Both the position numbers and the translations under genes were made by a program. This document shows, one piece after another, positions 35,538 through 44,412 of a stretch of DNA of 64,000 bases. The stretch comes from Bog-473 sp963744935 (lineage in GTDB: Bacteria > Actinomycetota > Acidimicrobiia > Acidimicrobiales > RAAP-2): the NCBI GenBank assembly GCA_963744935.1, contig CAVUVM010000006.1, positions 248,001 to 312,000 of the forward strand. Direction: 5' to 3'. Each line of letters opens with the position of its first letter. Positions within the stretch are counted from its first letter, which is position 1. Below the pieces are notes generated by a model. That model did no database searches, was not told the DNA's origin, and was given only the letters and a program-made list of their open reading frames with translations.

Positions 35538-36488
35538 TCAGCCAAAGGTGAAGACGTAGGCCTCCGCGTTTCGTTCGGAAAACGTGACTTCTACAGTGCG
35601 GTCAACGATTTCACCGGCTTGACGTACAAGCTGGTACATGCGTCCACCGTCGAGCATCCCGTTGCCCTGCTTCGTCGACGTCGACGCCTCGGGAAGTGCC
35701 TGGCGGCTCGCCGTCAAGGGTCACTCGGAACGCGACCGGTTCTGACGCCTTGCTCGAGAGCACCAAGTGGGCGTCACGCGCCTGGAACCGCATGGCAATA
35801 CTGCCCCCTCCTTCGTTCAGCAGGACGTTCTCTGCTGCGATCGTCCAATGACCCGACAATCCCCACTGATTCAGTCGGAGCGTCCCGGGAAGTCGGTACT
35901 GGCCGTGGCCGTCTTGAGCTTCGTCGTCTCGGTGATGCGAACCGGTCTTGGCGATCGAATCCGAGATAGGTCTCAGGTGAACCCAGATGATCCCAGTCTG
36001 CCGGCGCCTCAACCGCCGGATCCCACGACCGAGACGTGGTCTCTCTCGATTCCGAGCAGGTTCTGGATGACCGCCTCTGACTCGTCGTAGCGACCTTCTC
36101 CGAAGTACTCGTCACGAATGACGCCATCCGAGTCGACGAAGTAGAGAGCAGGCCAGTAATGGTTGTCGAAGGCTCTCCAAATCTGGAAGTCGTTGTCGAG
36201 GGCGACCGGATATTTGATGTCGCGCTCCCCTATGGCCCTTCGCACGTTGTCCACTTCATGCTCGAACGAGAACTCGGGTGCATGAACACCCACGACGACG
36301 AGGCCATCCTCCTGATAGGCCTGCGACCAAGCACGAACCCAGGGTTCAGTCCGGAGCCAGTTGATGCAGGTCAAGGTCCAGAAGTCGACCAGCACGACGT
36401 GGCCCCGCAGCTGGGCGGGGCCGAGCGGCTCGGAGTTGAGCCACTCGGTCGCCCCGCCCAGTGACGGCATGTGCAGCTTGCTCAGCAT
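35538..36488 (-). pseudogene. Redoxin/DipZ-C-terminal-like thioredoxin-fold protein with three frameshifts
   Basis: The first frame (36,488-36,009) gives PAQLRGHVVLVDFWTLTCINW, WPALYFVDSDGVIRDEYFGE and IQNLLGIE, the TlpA-like half. The homologous text then moves frame at about 36,012 (VEAPADWDHLGSPETYLG), about 35,930 (YRLPGTLRLNQWGLSGHW, then GGSIAMRFQARDAHLVLS) and about 35,666 (GRMYQLVRQAGEIVDRTVEV) to a stop at 35,538. All three are one-base changes in short repeats. The joined protein matches the soluble thioredoxin plus carbohydrate-binding-like half of DipZ proteins. The active site reads TLTCINW, a single Cys. It follows the epoxide hydrolase by 6 nt. Confidence 0.75.
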
Positions 36489-36494
36489 GGTCGG

Positions 36495-37721
36495 CTAACG
36501 AAGGGACCGGAAGCCGGCGCGGAGCTCTTCTGAAAAGAGCTGCGGCTCTTGCCAGGCCGCGAAGTGGTTGCCCTTGTCCAACGCATTGAAGTAGACGAGG
36601 TTGGGGTATGCCTGCTCGGCCCAACTCCTCGGCACGGGATAGATCTCACGCGCAAACGTGGAGACGGCAACCGGGATGGACACGCCCTTGGCATCGAAGA
36701 AGCCGAGCTTGTTCTCCCAGTACAGACGAGCCGAGGAGACGCCAGTGTTCGTCAGCCAGGTCAAGGTGATGTTGTCGAGGATCTCGTCTCGGGTGAAGCT
36801 GCCGACTGGCTTGTTGTCGACAAACGCCTGGGTGACGTCGGCGTAACTCTGGGCGTCGTGATCGAGCATCCAGGACGCAAGGCCGATCGGCGAGTCGGCA
36901 ATGCCGTACAGGGTCTGCGGACGGTTGCCCATCTCCACTCCGTAGCCGACACCATGCGTGAAGAAGAAGTCCAACTTGTCGTACGTCCGGTTCTCTTCGT
37001 CGGAGAGACCAGACGGCCGCGGATAGCCAGCGCCGAGGACGTTGGACGCGAGAATCCCCATGATTTGGGGCGGGAGGACGCCGGCCATGCTGGTATGGAT
37101 GCCGAGCAGCTCCGGTGGGGCCAGTACGCCCATTTCGTCGACGACGATCGCCCCCCAGTCGCCCCCTGTTGCCACGAATCGCTGGTAGCCGAGCCGCTTC
37201 ATCAGCTCGACCCACGCAGAGGCAATGTGGACCAGATCCCAGCCTGTGGTGCTCGGCTTGCCCGAGAACCCGTACCCCGGGAGGGACGGAATGACCACAT
37301 GGAATGCATCCTCGGCCTTGCCGCCGAACGCGGTGGGGTCAGTAAGCGGACCGACGAGATTGAGCAGCTCGATGACCGATCCGGGCCACCCGTGGGTGAT
37401 GATCAGCGGCAAGGCGCCCTCGTGACGAGACGTGACGTGGATGAAGTGGATGTTGAGACCGTCGATATTGGTTAGGAACTGAGGTAGCGCGTTCAGCCTT
37501 TCCTCGACCCTCCCGAAGTCGTAGCCGTTGCCCCAGTAGCGAGCGAGCTCCTGCATCGTCTTCAACTGCACACCCTGCGACGCATCTGCAACGGTCTCTT
37601 TCTCCGGCCAGCGTGTCGCCTCGATGCGCCGCCGAAGGTCAGCAATCGCTTCTTCGGGGATTTCAACCCGGAACGGTAGCGCCGCAGTCGCGCTCGTTGA
37701 CGTGTCGGTCGTGATGGCCAT
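36495..37721 (-). CDS. Epoxide hydrolase (EHN family alpha/beta hydrolase), copy 1
   Basis: This 408-aa protein has the N-terminal EHN domain (RVEIPEEAIADLRRRIEATRWP), the oxyanion motif HGWPGS (110-115), the nucleophile D188 in GGDWGA and the C-terminal His in KGNHFAAW. The Asp attacks an epoxide carbon and water then gives a diol. The ATG at 37,721 has AGGAGAGG upstream; a longer frame to 37,994 is not supported. It lies downstream of the monooxygenase operon and has a full paralogue at 45,000-46,238 on the opposite strand. Confidence 0.92.
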   Translation of the reverse strand: MAITTDTSTSATAALPFRVEIPEEAIADLRRRIEATRWPEKETVADASQGVQLKTMQELARYWGNGYDFGRVEERLNALPQFLTNIDGLNIHFIHVTSRHEGALPLIITHGWPGSVIELLNLVGPLTDPTAFGGKAEDAFHVVIPSLPGYGFSGKPSTTGWDLVHIASAWVELMKRLGYQRFVATGGDWGAIVVDEMGVLAPPELLGIHTSMAGVLPPQIMGILASNVLGAGYPRPSGLSDEENRTYDKLDFFFTHGVGYGVEMGNRPQTLYGIADSPIGLASWMLDHDAQSYADVTQAFVDNKPVGSFTRDEILDNITLTWLTNTGVSSARLYWENKLGFFDAKGVSIPVAVSTFAREIYPVPRSWAEQAYPNLVYFNALDKGNHFAAWQEPQLFSEELRAGFRSLR

Positions 37722-38367
37722 GTGACCTCTCCTTTGCTGTCGGTTGGGAGTTTCGGGGCAAGCAGCCCAGGGAGTCGTAAGGTGGGCTTCGACACCCTTC
37801 ACTTGAGTCTCTGCTGTCGCTTTCTCGACTACATCCCCGAAAGTCCGTAGTTGTCCCGAGACGGGCGACAGTTCCTGATCGGAGCCCTCAGCGTCGTCGC
37901 CACACGTCAGTCGACAGGGCGGCGTAACGGGATGTTCTTCTCTCTCCCTGACAACCGGCCCCACAGATGAACCTGCCTTCAGCTGGCAAGACACAGACTG
38001 GCATCGAAATGCGCATCCGAACGACTAGCAGAACCTAAGGATTCGTTTTGGGCCGGCGATTCACCCGTGACTCGGTGTCGGCGGTCCGACCGAAGCAGAA
38101 GACACCACCGCTCACTGGAAAACCACGGATCTTAGAGATTGGGGCAAGGTTGCCGTCGCCGCGGTAGCAAGTAGGGTATCGGCATGGATGGCGGATTAGT
38201 GCAGACGATCTGATCTAAGTCCGTGGTTGACGCGACCCCGGTATGGGGCGGGATTGGACGTTAAGGCTCGGGCGACGCAGCGGGAACGGACCCCAGCGCT
38301 ACTTCTCGCTGTAGAACTCAGCGGTACTCGTTCCTTTGGTGAGGAAGAACAACCTGATCGAATCAGG
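37722..38367. other. 646-nt region between monooxygenase operon and epoxide hydrolase
   Basis: No gene is seen on either strand; in particular the reductase gene that often ends tmo-type operons is not here. A 7-bp hairpin sits at the tmoE stop. The rest presumably holds the promoter of the epoxide hydrolase-redoxin unit. Confidence 0.6.
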
Positions 38368-38368
38368 T
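38352..38368 (-). terminator. Weak hairpin at the end of the monooxygenase operon
   Basis: ACCTGAT, a 3-nt loop and ATCAGGT form a perfect 7-bp stem overlapping the tmoE stop. On the minus strand it is followed by TGTTCTTCC. It could be a weak terminator or an operator. Confidence 0.4.
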
Positions 38369-39378
38369 CAAACCGATATGTCAATCAGAGACGCAATTTC
38401 GTCGGATACTGAAGCCTCGACTCGCTGGCGGATCAGTTCTGTATCGAGGGGGACGGGGGCGGTGCTCATGAATCCGGCAAGGGCAGCAGTGGCCTCCGAG
38501 GCAAGAGGGCTCCAGTCATCGATCCAACGCGAAATCACGTCGGCGTTCTCGGGCGTATTGCATATAGCGCATTGGACTAGACACCTGCTCCACTCGCGAT
38601 GCCAACGGGCGTCCTCGTCGAGCGAAAAATGCACGTTTCGCAGGACGGGATCCTCGTTCGTGGCTGCAAGGTGACCAGCCAGTTCTACGTTGACAAGGCG
38701 ATCGAAATGCGGCTTGATCAGGAGGTTCGTCACGACGAGCGCCTCACCCCAGTCATAGGCGATCAAGGCTCGCTCAATAAGCTTGCGCAGCGGTTGGAAG
38801 GCCTCGGCTTCCTCCCAATGACGGCGGTGCATATCAACATTGATGGCCGAGCGGTGATCAGCCACTTGTGCCGTTCGATATGTAACACGCTGTAAGCGCC
38901 GCAATTCGTCCGCCGCCTGAAAGGCCGCACAGTTGGTCACCCTCGACGCTGGCGCCATCTGCGCTATGTACGCTGCGAGCATTTGGAGTCCGTGTACCGG
39001 GAAGCGCAGCGGGGCGTACCAGCAATCGACGAAGTCCACCCAAGCGTCTGCGAGTTCATCGTCGTAGCCTTCATCGTCGACCTGCCGCAGCAGGCCATCG
39101 ATCACATCCTCCTTCTTGTCCTGGAGCTCGGTATAGGTGCGATAGGTGGTGCGGCGGGGATCAGCGAAGGAGTCCCAGTCTGTTGAACACAGCTTCGATC
39201 CCTCTCGGTGGCGTAGATACCATCCCGTCACCGGGGTGTCAGTGAGCTCGAAACCGTCCGGGTAGTTGTAGTGGAGATCGGTGCTTACTACCTCATACTC
39301 CGTCGGCATCCGCCGACTCGTCGCGAGTCGTGAATACGTCTTACGTGCTGGAGGCCGACTACTCGTCACCTGAGCCAT
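38368..39378 (-). CDS. tmoE: Toluene/alkene monooxygenase hydroxylase beta subunit
   Basis: This is a ferritin-like beta subunit of a group 2 soluble diiron monooxygenase, about 336 aa. The family start is visible as RKTYSRLATSRRMPTEYEVV followed by DLHYNYPDGFEL, then DWDSFADPRRTTYRTYTELQ and the helical core. It supports the alpha subunit and lacks the metal ligands. The start is uncertain: ATG 39,378 overlaps tmoD by 20 nt, GTG 39,369 also overlaps, and ATG 39,309 would cut conserved residues. It is the last gene of the operon. Confidence 0.85.
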   Translation of the reverse strand: MAQVTSSRPPARKTYSRLATSRRMPTEYEVVSTDLHYNYPDGFELTDTPVTGWYLRHREGSKLCSTDWDSFADPRRTTYRTYTELQDKKEDVIDGLLRQVDDEGYDDELADAWVDFVDCWYAPLRFPVHGLQMLAAYIAQMAPASRVTNCAAFQAADELRRLQRVTYRTAQVADHRSAINVDMHRRHWEEAEAFQPLRKLIERALIAYDWGEALVVTNLLIKPHFDRLVNVELAGHLAATNEDPVLRNVHFSLDEDARWHREWSRCLVQCAICNTPENADVISRWIDDWSPLASEATAALAGFMSTAPVPLDTELIRQRVEASVSDEIASLIDISV

Positions 39379-39694
39379 CCCCGGATACTTCAGGTGGGGC
39401 CTCGCCGGCAAGCCACCAGACTGCAGCGCGATCCGTGAGACGCATCACACCGGTGAAGGAGGACATGATGACTTCAAGATCCCCCGGAAATTGCACTTCC
39501 TGTCCGGTCATGGCCACCACGCCAGCGCGCGAGAGGCGGCAGATGTCAGGCACCAGCACGCGCACATAGGCGCCCTCGTGGCGGACATCAACATGGTCGT
39601 TCTCGTCCTCGATCGCTGCCACGATGGCATCGGCGAACGGAGTTGCTTGGAGCACGGGTCCCACCCCACGCCGACCCAAGTCGATCGCGTTCAC
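39359..39694 (-). CDS. tmoD: Monooxygenase effector (coupling) protein, MmoB/DmpM family
   Basis: This is a 111-aa effector with GPVLQATPFADAIVAAIEDE, VRVLVPDICRLSRAGVVAMTG and PGDLEVIMSSFTGVMRLTD, the MmoB/DmpM fold. It binds the hydroxylase and tunes electron transfer and product release. It starts at GTG 39,694, overlapping the Rieske gene stop by 4 nt (GTGA). The C-terminal tail is acidic. Confidence 0.88.
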   Translation of the reverse strand: MNAIDLGRRGVGPVLQATPFADAIVAAIEDENDHVDVRHEGAYVRVLVPDICRLSRAGVVAMTGQEVQFPGDLEVIMSSFTGVMRLTDRAAVWWLAGEAPPEVSGDGSGDE

Positions 39695-40026
39695 GACTCC
39701 GCTTCCCCGAGGTCGATGAAAATCACGTCGTCGACCACGCAGGCCGGATACCTGTGTAGGAACGCCCCTGCCGGGTTGACGCCGGTGCCACCACGCGCAT
39801 CGAATACCCACTCATGGGCCGCGCAGGTGATCCGCCTCCCATCGAAGGCACCCTCTGACAGCCGACTTCCGAGATGAGGGCACCGATCGGCGTAAGCGAA
39901 CACGTGCCCTTCCACGTTGCACACGACGAGCTGGACGGTTCCAAGACCTACCGAACGCATCTCGCCCTCCCACAACTCATCGAGATCGCCAGCGCGGGTC
40001 CAGCTAGATGCCCCCGTGTCAGGCAC
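39691..40026 (-). CDS. tmoC: Rieske [2Fe-2S] ferredoxin of the monooxygenase
   Basis: This 111-aa Rieske protein has cluster ligands C49 and H51 (DRCPHLGS) and C68 and H71 (TCAAHEW). The start SSWTRAGDLDELWEGEM matches the usual TmoC beginning. It carries electrons from a reductase to the hydroxylase. The GTG at 40,026 overlaps the tmoB stop by 8 nt, and the length fits TmoC. Confidence 0.9.
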   Translation of the reverse strand: MPDTGASSWTRAGDLDELWEGEMRSVGLGTVQLVVCNVEGHVFAYADRCPHLGSRLSEGAFDGRRITCAAHEWVFDARGGTGVNPAGAFLHRYPACVVDDVIFIDLGEAES

Positions 40027-40255
40027 TGCGCCGCACCGTGAAGATGTCGCCGTTGCCAAGCCCGACAGAATGAAGCGAAACGAGTAGGTCCAATTCGTCG
40101 CCGGCTTCATTGGTGACAGCAACGGGTGCACCGCGTTCATACGACCAGGCGGAAAGCTGCTCGGCGAGCTCGCCGATGGTGAGCTCCTCCGACGCCATCA
40201 TCAGCCGCCCGAGATAGTCGTCCTCGAGGTAGCCGAAGAGGTAGACGTTTGCCAT
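40019..40255 (-). CDS. tmoB: Monooxygenase hydroxylase gamma subunit (TmoB-like, ubiquitin fold)
   Basis: This 78-aa protein lies between the alpha subunit and Rieske genes, the conserved place of the gamma subunit. It has the expected size and a beta-grasp-like pattern (NVYLFGYLEDDYLGRLMMAS, SVGLGNGDIFTVRRS). A GGGG RBS precedes its ATG 12 nt after tmoA. Sequence similarity in this subunit is generally low, so the call leans on position. Confidence 0.82.
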   Translation of the reverse strand: MANVYLFGYLEDDYLGRLMMASEELTIGELAEQLSAWSYERGAPVAVTNEAGDELDLLVSLHSVGLGNGDIFTVRRSA

Positions 40256-40267
40256 GCCGTCCCCTTT

Positions 40268-41746
40268 TTAAGCGTGGGGGACGGGATTCAGCCGCCACTG
40301 ATCGAGTCCGCGACGCAGGTCCTTTCCGGTCTCGACGGGCGCCTCGAGGCTCATCCAGCGGAATAGGTCTGTCAGCCCGGCCGGCGCGCTCCCTGCGACA
40401 ACTCGGTCGACAACACTCCTGTGCCCTCCGAAGCGGTCGAACTCCTGCAAGAAGATCCAGCGACATGGTTCGGAACAGAAGAGGTAGCGCCGGCCATTGG
40501 CAGTTGAGGTGCAGGCGGTGTTCTGGCCAGGTCGCACGAACACGGTAGGCAGCTGGCACAAGTTGCATAAAGCTGGCAACGCATAGCCAAGGGTTTCGGA
40601 TTCGCCCTTCGTCTTCCAACTTCGATCGACATCGTCCCAGAGGGAGCCGAACGTCTCCTCCCATTGTGGATAGGCGCTCGCGAGCCACACCCGTTCTTCC
40701 GTGTCGGGCATGGCGACGTCGAACCAGAGGGTAGGGCGGTAGGCGTAGAGACCGAGTTGCAGACTGTGGTGGGCATAATCGAGCTCTTCTAGGAACAGCT
40801 CCCAGAACCAGGGTCGTTCGAGGCCGAACTCCGCCAGGTTCTTCATGAACTGGTCGATGATCCATTCCTCCATGAATTGGCGGAACGATTTGGTGCGTAC
40901 CTCCACTGGCGTGAGGTACTCCATTGACGTGCCGGTGAGCGCGATTAGCACCCGCCAAGAGCGCCACCACATCTTGTCGACGAGGTATTGAGCCCGCTGT
41001 CCTTCGCCGTTGTCGATGAGAGTTCTAAGGACGGGGTGACCGATCTGGGCATGTCGAGCCTCGTCGGTCTGAATGCTCAAGAGCGCCTTCTCAAAGAGAT
41101 GGTCGTGGACACCGTCGGCCATCGCGGCCATGGCCATGAACTGGAGGTTTGTGAACCCAGTTTCGAATACGAAATTGAGTTGCACGGCGACCTCTATGGC
41201 GTCGGCAGCGAGGATCATGTCGTCGAAGAGGTGCCGTGCCACGATCATCACCCAGTCAGTGGTGTGGTATGCCCGGTGGGTCCAGTCGAAGTTGCCGTCG
41301 AGGGGCAGGAGGTCGTGACCGAGCAGCAACGGGATCTGGGTATGCCGGAGCTCGTCGAGCGCGCCGAGCGTTGCCATCGTGCGCCATGCACTGTCGCGAC
41401 CGAAGCGCGCCATCCGCAACTCTCCCACCGCGGCGGCGTACTCCGATAAGGCGAACAGGGCGTTGTGGAATTTGACGAGTTGTAGCCACCCGAGATCGAG
41501 CTCCTCCCTGACATGCGCTTTCGTCAGGACGGACCGGACACCCATTACGGATTCGTCCTTGGCTCGCTGGTTGGCAACGTACTCGCGGTAGGTGGTCCGG
41601 TATACCTCGTTCCAATCGGCCCAAGCAGCGTGGACAAACCACGGGCTGCCACTTACCTCGGCTGGGAATACCTCCTGCTCCGTGACATAGCGATACTCCC
41701 AATCCACCTTCCGAGCGAGGTCGAGCCAGTGCTCACGACTCGGCAC
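40268..41746 (-). CDS. tmoA: Soluble diiron monooxygenase hydroxylase alpha subunit (TmoA/IsoA-like)
   Basis: This 492-aa catalytic subunit has all six diiron ligands: E102 (ALSEY), E132 and H135 (DELRH), E195 (FETGFTN), and E229 and H232 (TDEARH). They sit at a constant offset of two from toluene-4-monooxygenase TmoA, and the active-site Thr is T199. It activates O2 to hydroxylate aromatics or epoxidise alkenes; group 2 enzymes do both. GTG 41,746 is the start, with GGAGGAG about 11 nt upstream, overlapping the MEDS gene by 14 nt. Gene order alpha-gamma-Rieske-effector-beta matches tmo/iso operons. Confidence 0.95.
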   Translation of the reverse strand: MPSREHWLDLARKVDWEYRYVTEQEVFPAEVSGSPWFVHAAWADWNEVYRTTYREYVANQRAKDESVMGVRSVLTKAHVREELDLGWLQLVKFHNALFALSEYAAAVGELRMARFGRDSAWRTMATLGALDELRHTQIPLLLGHDLLPLDGNFDWTHRAYHTTDWVMIVARHLFDDMILAADAIEVAVQLNFVFETGFTNLQFMAMAAMADGVHDHLFEKALLSIQTDEARHAQIGHPVLRTLIDNGEGQRAQYLVDKMWWRSWRVLIALTGTSMEYLTPVEVRTKSFRQFMEEWIIDQFMKNLAEFGLERPWFWELFLEELDYAHHSLQLGLYAYRPTLWFDVAMPDTEERVWLASAYPQWEETFGSLWDDVDRSWKTKGESETLGYALPALCNLCQLPTVFVRPGQNTACTSTANGRRYLFCSEPCRWIFLQEFDRFGGHRSVVDRVVAGSAPAGLTDLFRWMSLEAPVETGKDLRRGLDQWRLNPVPHA

Positions 41747-42395
41747 TGCGAATCAGCTCCTCCAAGAGACCAGAGCCCGCTGGATTAGCGGCGGCCTCTG
41801 CCATGACCTCGTCGGCCGTCTGGTAGTAGGGATTCTCCAAGAGCAACCCGCCCAAGAGCAGCCTCGAGTGCGTTCTGAGAAGATCAAAAATGAGTGCGCC
41901 GCCGAACTGCTCCAGGTCGTAGAGGCACAACATCACTTGCGGGTAAAGAGGCATGACCCGGTTCATTTCAGATTCAAGTAAAAGGTGCTCTTTGGGATTC
42001 ACGACGACGTCGTGTTGCGACCACGTGTTGACTGCGCGCACCATCTCAAATCGACGGTCGTACATGGCTTCGGAGACCGCTGCCTTCCAGAGGCCGATCG
42101 TTTCGTTGGCAGAGAACGCGCCGGATCGGCAGAAGACATGCGAGGAACGCATGACCACCAGTTGGCTCATGTCGGCCCTTTGACGGGGTCTCAACTCAGG
42201 GTCGAGCTTGGCCAAGATCTGCGCGGGTTCGACCGAGTCCACGATGCACATGCACTTGTCCCCAGCCCGCAGCCCGGTCTCAAGAAATGGAACCACGATC
42301 TCGTTGAGCTGCTGCTCACCGGCGTAGATGCCGCAGAGGTGGGTACCCGGTTGGGCCTCAAGGCCGTTGAATCCCAAACAAGCGGAATCGGGCAT
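41733..42395 (-). CDS. MEDS-domain sensor protein
   Basis: This 220-aa protein is a stand-alone MEDS (DcmR-type sensory) domain: GTHLCGIYAGEQQLNEIVVPF, GLRAGDKCMCIVDS and VMLCLYDLEQFGGALIFDLL. There is no DNA-binding or kinase output domain. MEDS domains are proposed to sense hydrocarbon or chlorinated substrates. It is the first gene of the monooxygenase operon and overlaps tmoA by 14 nt, so sensor and enzyme are made together. It may signal to the PucR-type regulator upstream. Confidence 0.82.
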   Translation of the reverse strand: MPDSACLGFNGLEAQPGTHLCGIYAGEQQLNEIVVPFLETGLRAGDKCMCIVDSVEPAQILAKLDPELRPRQRADMSQLVVMRSSHVFCRSGAFSANETIGLWKAAVSEAMYDRRFEMVRAVNTWSQHDVVVNPKEHLLLESEMNRVMPLYPQVMLCLYDLEQFGGALIFDLLRTHSRLLLGGLLLENPYYQTADEVMAEAAANPAGSGLLEELIRSAES

Positions 42396-42444
42396 TGCGC
42401 ACCTTCTTGCGCGGGGGTGAAGTAAAAATGGTACGCCCGTTTCC

Positions 42445-42494
42445 AGGGCTGTCCCAGGAATTTTTCACAGCTTCCCCAGGAACGGGACAGCCCT
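42445..42494. promoter_or_regulatory. 11-bp inverted repeat upstream of the monooxygenase operon
   Basis: AGGGCTGTCCC (42,445-42,455) and GGGACAGCCCT (42,484-42,494) are perfect inverted copies 28 nt apart, between the regulator stop and the MEDS start. A palindrome AACGGCCGTT follows at about 42,498. A terminator is unlikely, because the arms are far apart and no T-run follows. It may be an operator for the PucR-type protein. Confidence 0.6.
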
Positions 42495-42522
42495 CCAAAC
42501 GGCCGTTCGTTCAAACTCGTAG

Positions 42523-44232
42523 CTACGAAGAAGGTGCTGGTGGGGAGTCATCCTCGAGACGCTGGATCCCAGCCACGGTGCGCCAGGCACGCGACGCGAG
42601 TTGAAGATTGAACTGGACGTTCGGATCGCCAAGATCGTGCCCCGAAATCTCCGTAACGCGCCGTAGCCGATAACGCAGGGTGTTGCGGTGGACGCCGAGA
42701 GTGTGAGCCGTGTGCCCGTAGTTCTGACCACCCTCTAGGTACGCACTAAGGGTGGGGACAAGTTCCGCCCTCCGTCTCTGGTCATAGTCAAGGAGGGCGC
42801 CAAGCCACCTTCGCACGAACCGGTGGATGGTGTCGGGATCCTTCACATCAGCCAGCATCTCGAACACACCGAGGTCGTCGAACGAAACGACCGACGACCC
42901 GAGAGGGCCGGATGCTATGAGCTGCAGAGCAAGTTGCGCTTCCCGGTAGGAGCGCGGCACATCCGCTGCATGGTTGCAGCTTCCTCCGACTCCGATGCGA
43001 CATCCCTCATACCCGAGTTCAGCATCGATCTCCACACGAAGCGACTGCCACGAAAGCGAGGCATCAGTCAAAACCACTACGGTCTCCCGTCGGGACCCGA
43101 TTAGCGGACGCTCGCCAAGGCTCTGAGCGGCACGGCGGACGGCGTGGAACGCCTCGTCTTCGGAAACGCCCTTCGGGTAGTCCAGAACCGCTACGCGCTG
43201 TTGGAGACCCAGGTCGTACCCGAGGATCTGAGTTCGCATCCGAGCCCGCTCGTCATCAGTGCCAAGGAGCAGTTCCTCGAGCAAATCCCTACCGAGACGG
43301 GACTCCGCCTCTAGAACGCTCTGAAGTCTCGACAATTCGAGCGCAAGCTCGGTTGCACCGTGTTCCAATGCCATTCGCTCTTCTTCACCGGCTCTGCCGC
43401 TCGGATCGAGGAGCGCGAGCACCGCGAACGTTTTTCCAAATGTCCCGCACGCCGCGGCGAGCCGATCTCCGAGTCGGACGGGCGCGGGATGATTGCGGAC
43501 CAACTCCGCAAGGTCCGGCTGCCAATCGCTCACCTGCTCCTCCGGATTAGCAGGGCCCAGACCCGCCGACGCCAACCGCTGGCCGCGCGAATCCTCGATA
43601 ACCACCGGATAGCCGGTGAGTTCATGGACGATTTCGGCAATTCCACCCATACCACGCCCCTCTACCTCCGCCTGCGTCAGTCGGTTGTGGATGGCAAGAC
43701 TCCGCTCAAGTCGAAGATTGACCATCCCGAGCTCCCCCGCGGTTGCGCGTTCACGTGCATGGCTATCCGCGTTCGCGATGGCGATCCCGAGTTGCTGCGC
43801 CAGCAGCCTTAGCAAGAGTTGTTCACTCTGCTGGACGGGCCGTTCGCCAGCAACGACAAGGTGGCCCAACGCCCCCTCGAAACTGCGCATTGGAAGTGCC
43901 CAGGCCCAAGGCTCATCCGCGATCTGTACGGAGCCCCACTGCCCGGGTAGGCCTCTAAGTTGCTTCTCGACGGCCCCGCGGACCTCCCGCAGCAAGCACG
44001 GGCCAGCCGCTTCTAGCCATCCCCGCTTCGCCACAAAAACCCCGTCGCAACGCACCGGCGCCAGCGACGAGACCACGGACGCCGCCAGCTTGGCGATCTG
44101 TCTCGGGTCCGCCCTCTCGGTCATGACCATCGACAACCCAACCAGCCCCTGAAGTTTGGTGAGCTGATCGCGTAGGGCCGATGCCTCCAGACCTACCTGG
44201 GCGCTTGAAGAAGGTCCCTGAGGATTCTCCAC
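42523..44232 (-). CDS. GAF-PucR family transcriptional regulator
   Basis: This 569-aa protein has an N-terminal GAF-like sensor (about residues 25-160), a central PucR/CdaR-like region, and the C-terminal PucR HTH_30 (GQNYGHTAHTLGVHRNTLRYRLRRV). Members bind DNA as ligand-responsive activators of catabolic genes. It is encoded on the same strand directly upstream of the monooxygenase operon, with the inverted repeat in between, so it is the best candidate for its regulator. Confidence 0.87.
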   Translation of the reverse strand: MENPQGPSSSAQVGLEASALRDQLTKLQGLVGLSMVMTERADPRQIAKLAASVVSSLAPVRCDGVFVAKRGWLEAAGPCLLREVRGAVEKQLRGLPGQWGSVQIADEPWAWALPMRSFEGALGHLVVAGERPVQQSEQLLLRLLAQQLGIAIANADSHARERATAGELGMVNLRLERSLAIHNRLTQAEVEGRGMGGIAEIVHELTGYPVVIEDSRGQRLASAGLGPANPEEQVSDWQPDLAELVRNHPAPVRLGDRLAAACGTFGKTFAVLALLDPSGRAGEEERMALEHGATELALELSRLQSVLEAESRLGRDLLEELLLGTDDERARMRTQILGYDLGLQQRVAVLDYPKGVSEDEAFHAVRRAAQSLGERPLIGSRRETVVVLTDASLSWQSLRVEIDAELGYEGCRIGVGGSCNHAADVPRSYREAQLALQLIASGPLGSSVVSFDDLGVFEMLADVKDPDTIHRFVRRWLGALLDYDQRRRAELVPTLSAYLEGGQNYGHTAHTLGVHRNTLRYRLRRVTEISGHDLGDPNVQFNLQLASRAWRTVAGIQRLEDDSPPAPSS

Positions 44233-44412
44233 GCGGGTTGCCTCCTCCCAGTTGTCCCTCCGCGGTCACGCGGAGGCCAGTAACTCATCTTGTCGGTAAT
44301 GGACAAGAATTCTACGGGAATTTGGCACTTGTAGCCATAGAAGGATTCTGGTGGCTCGGCTCAAGCTGGTTTCGTTGGAACAAACGCCGTCAGCTCGCCA
44401 TCAGGAGAAACC

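Noticed and set aside
37722..37994. 91-codon upstream extension of epoxide hydrolase 1
   Set aside because: Family similarity and a strong RBS place the start at 37,721.
42445..42494. Rho-independent terminator of the PucR gene
   Set aside because: It lies upstream, not downstream, of the minus-strand operon promoter region; the loop is 28 nt and no T-run follows.
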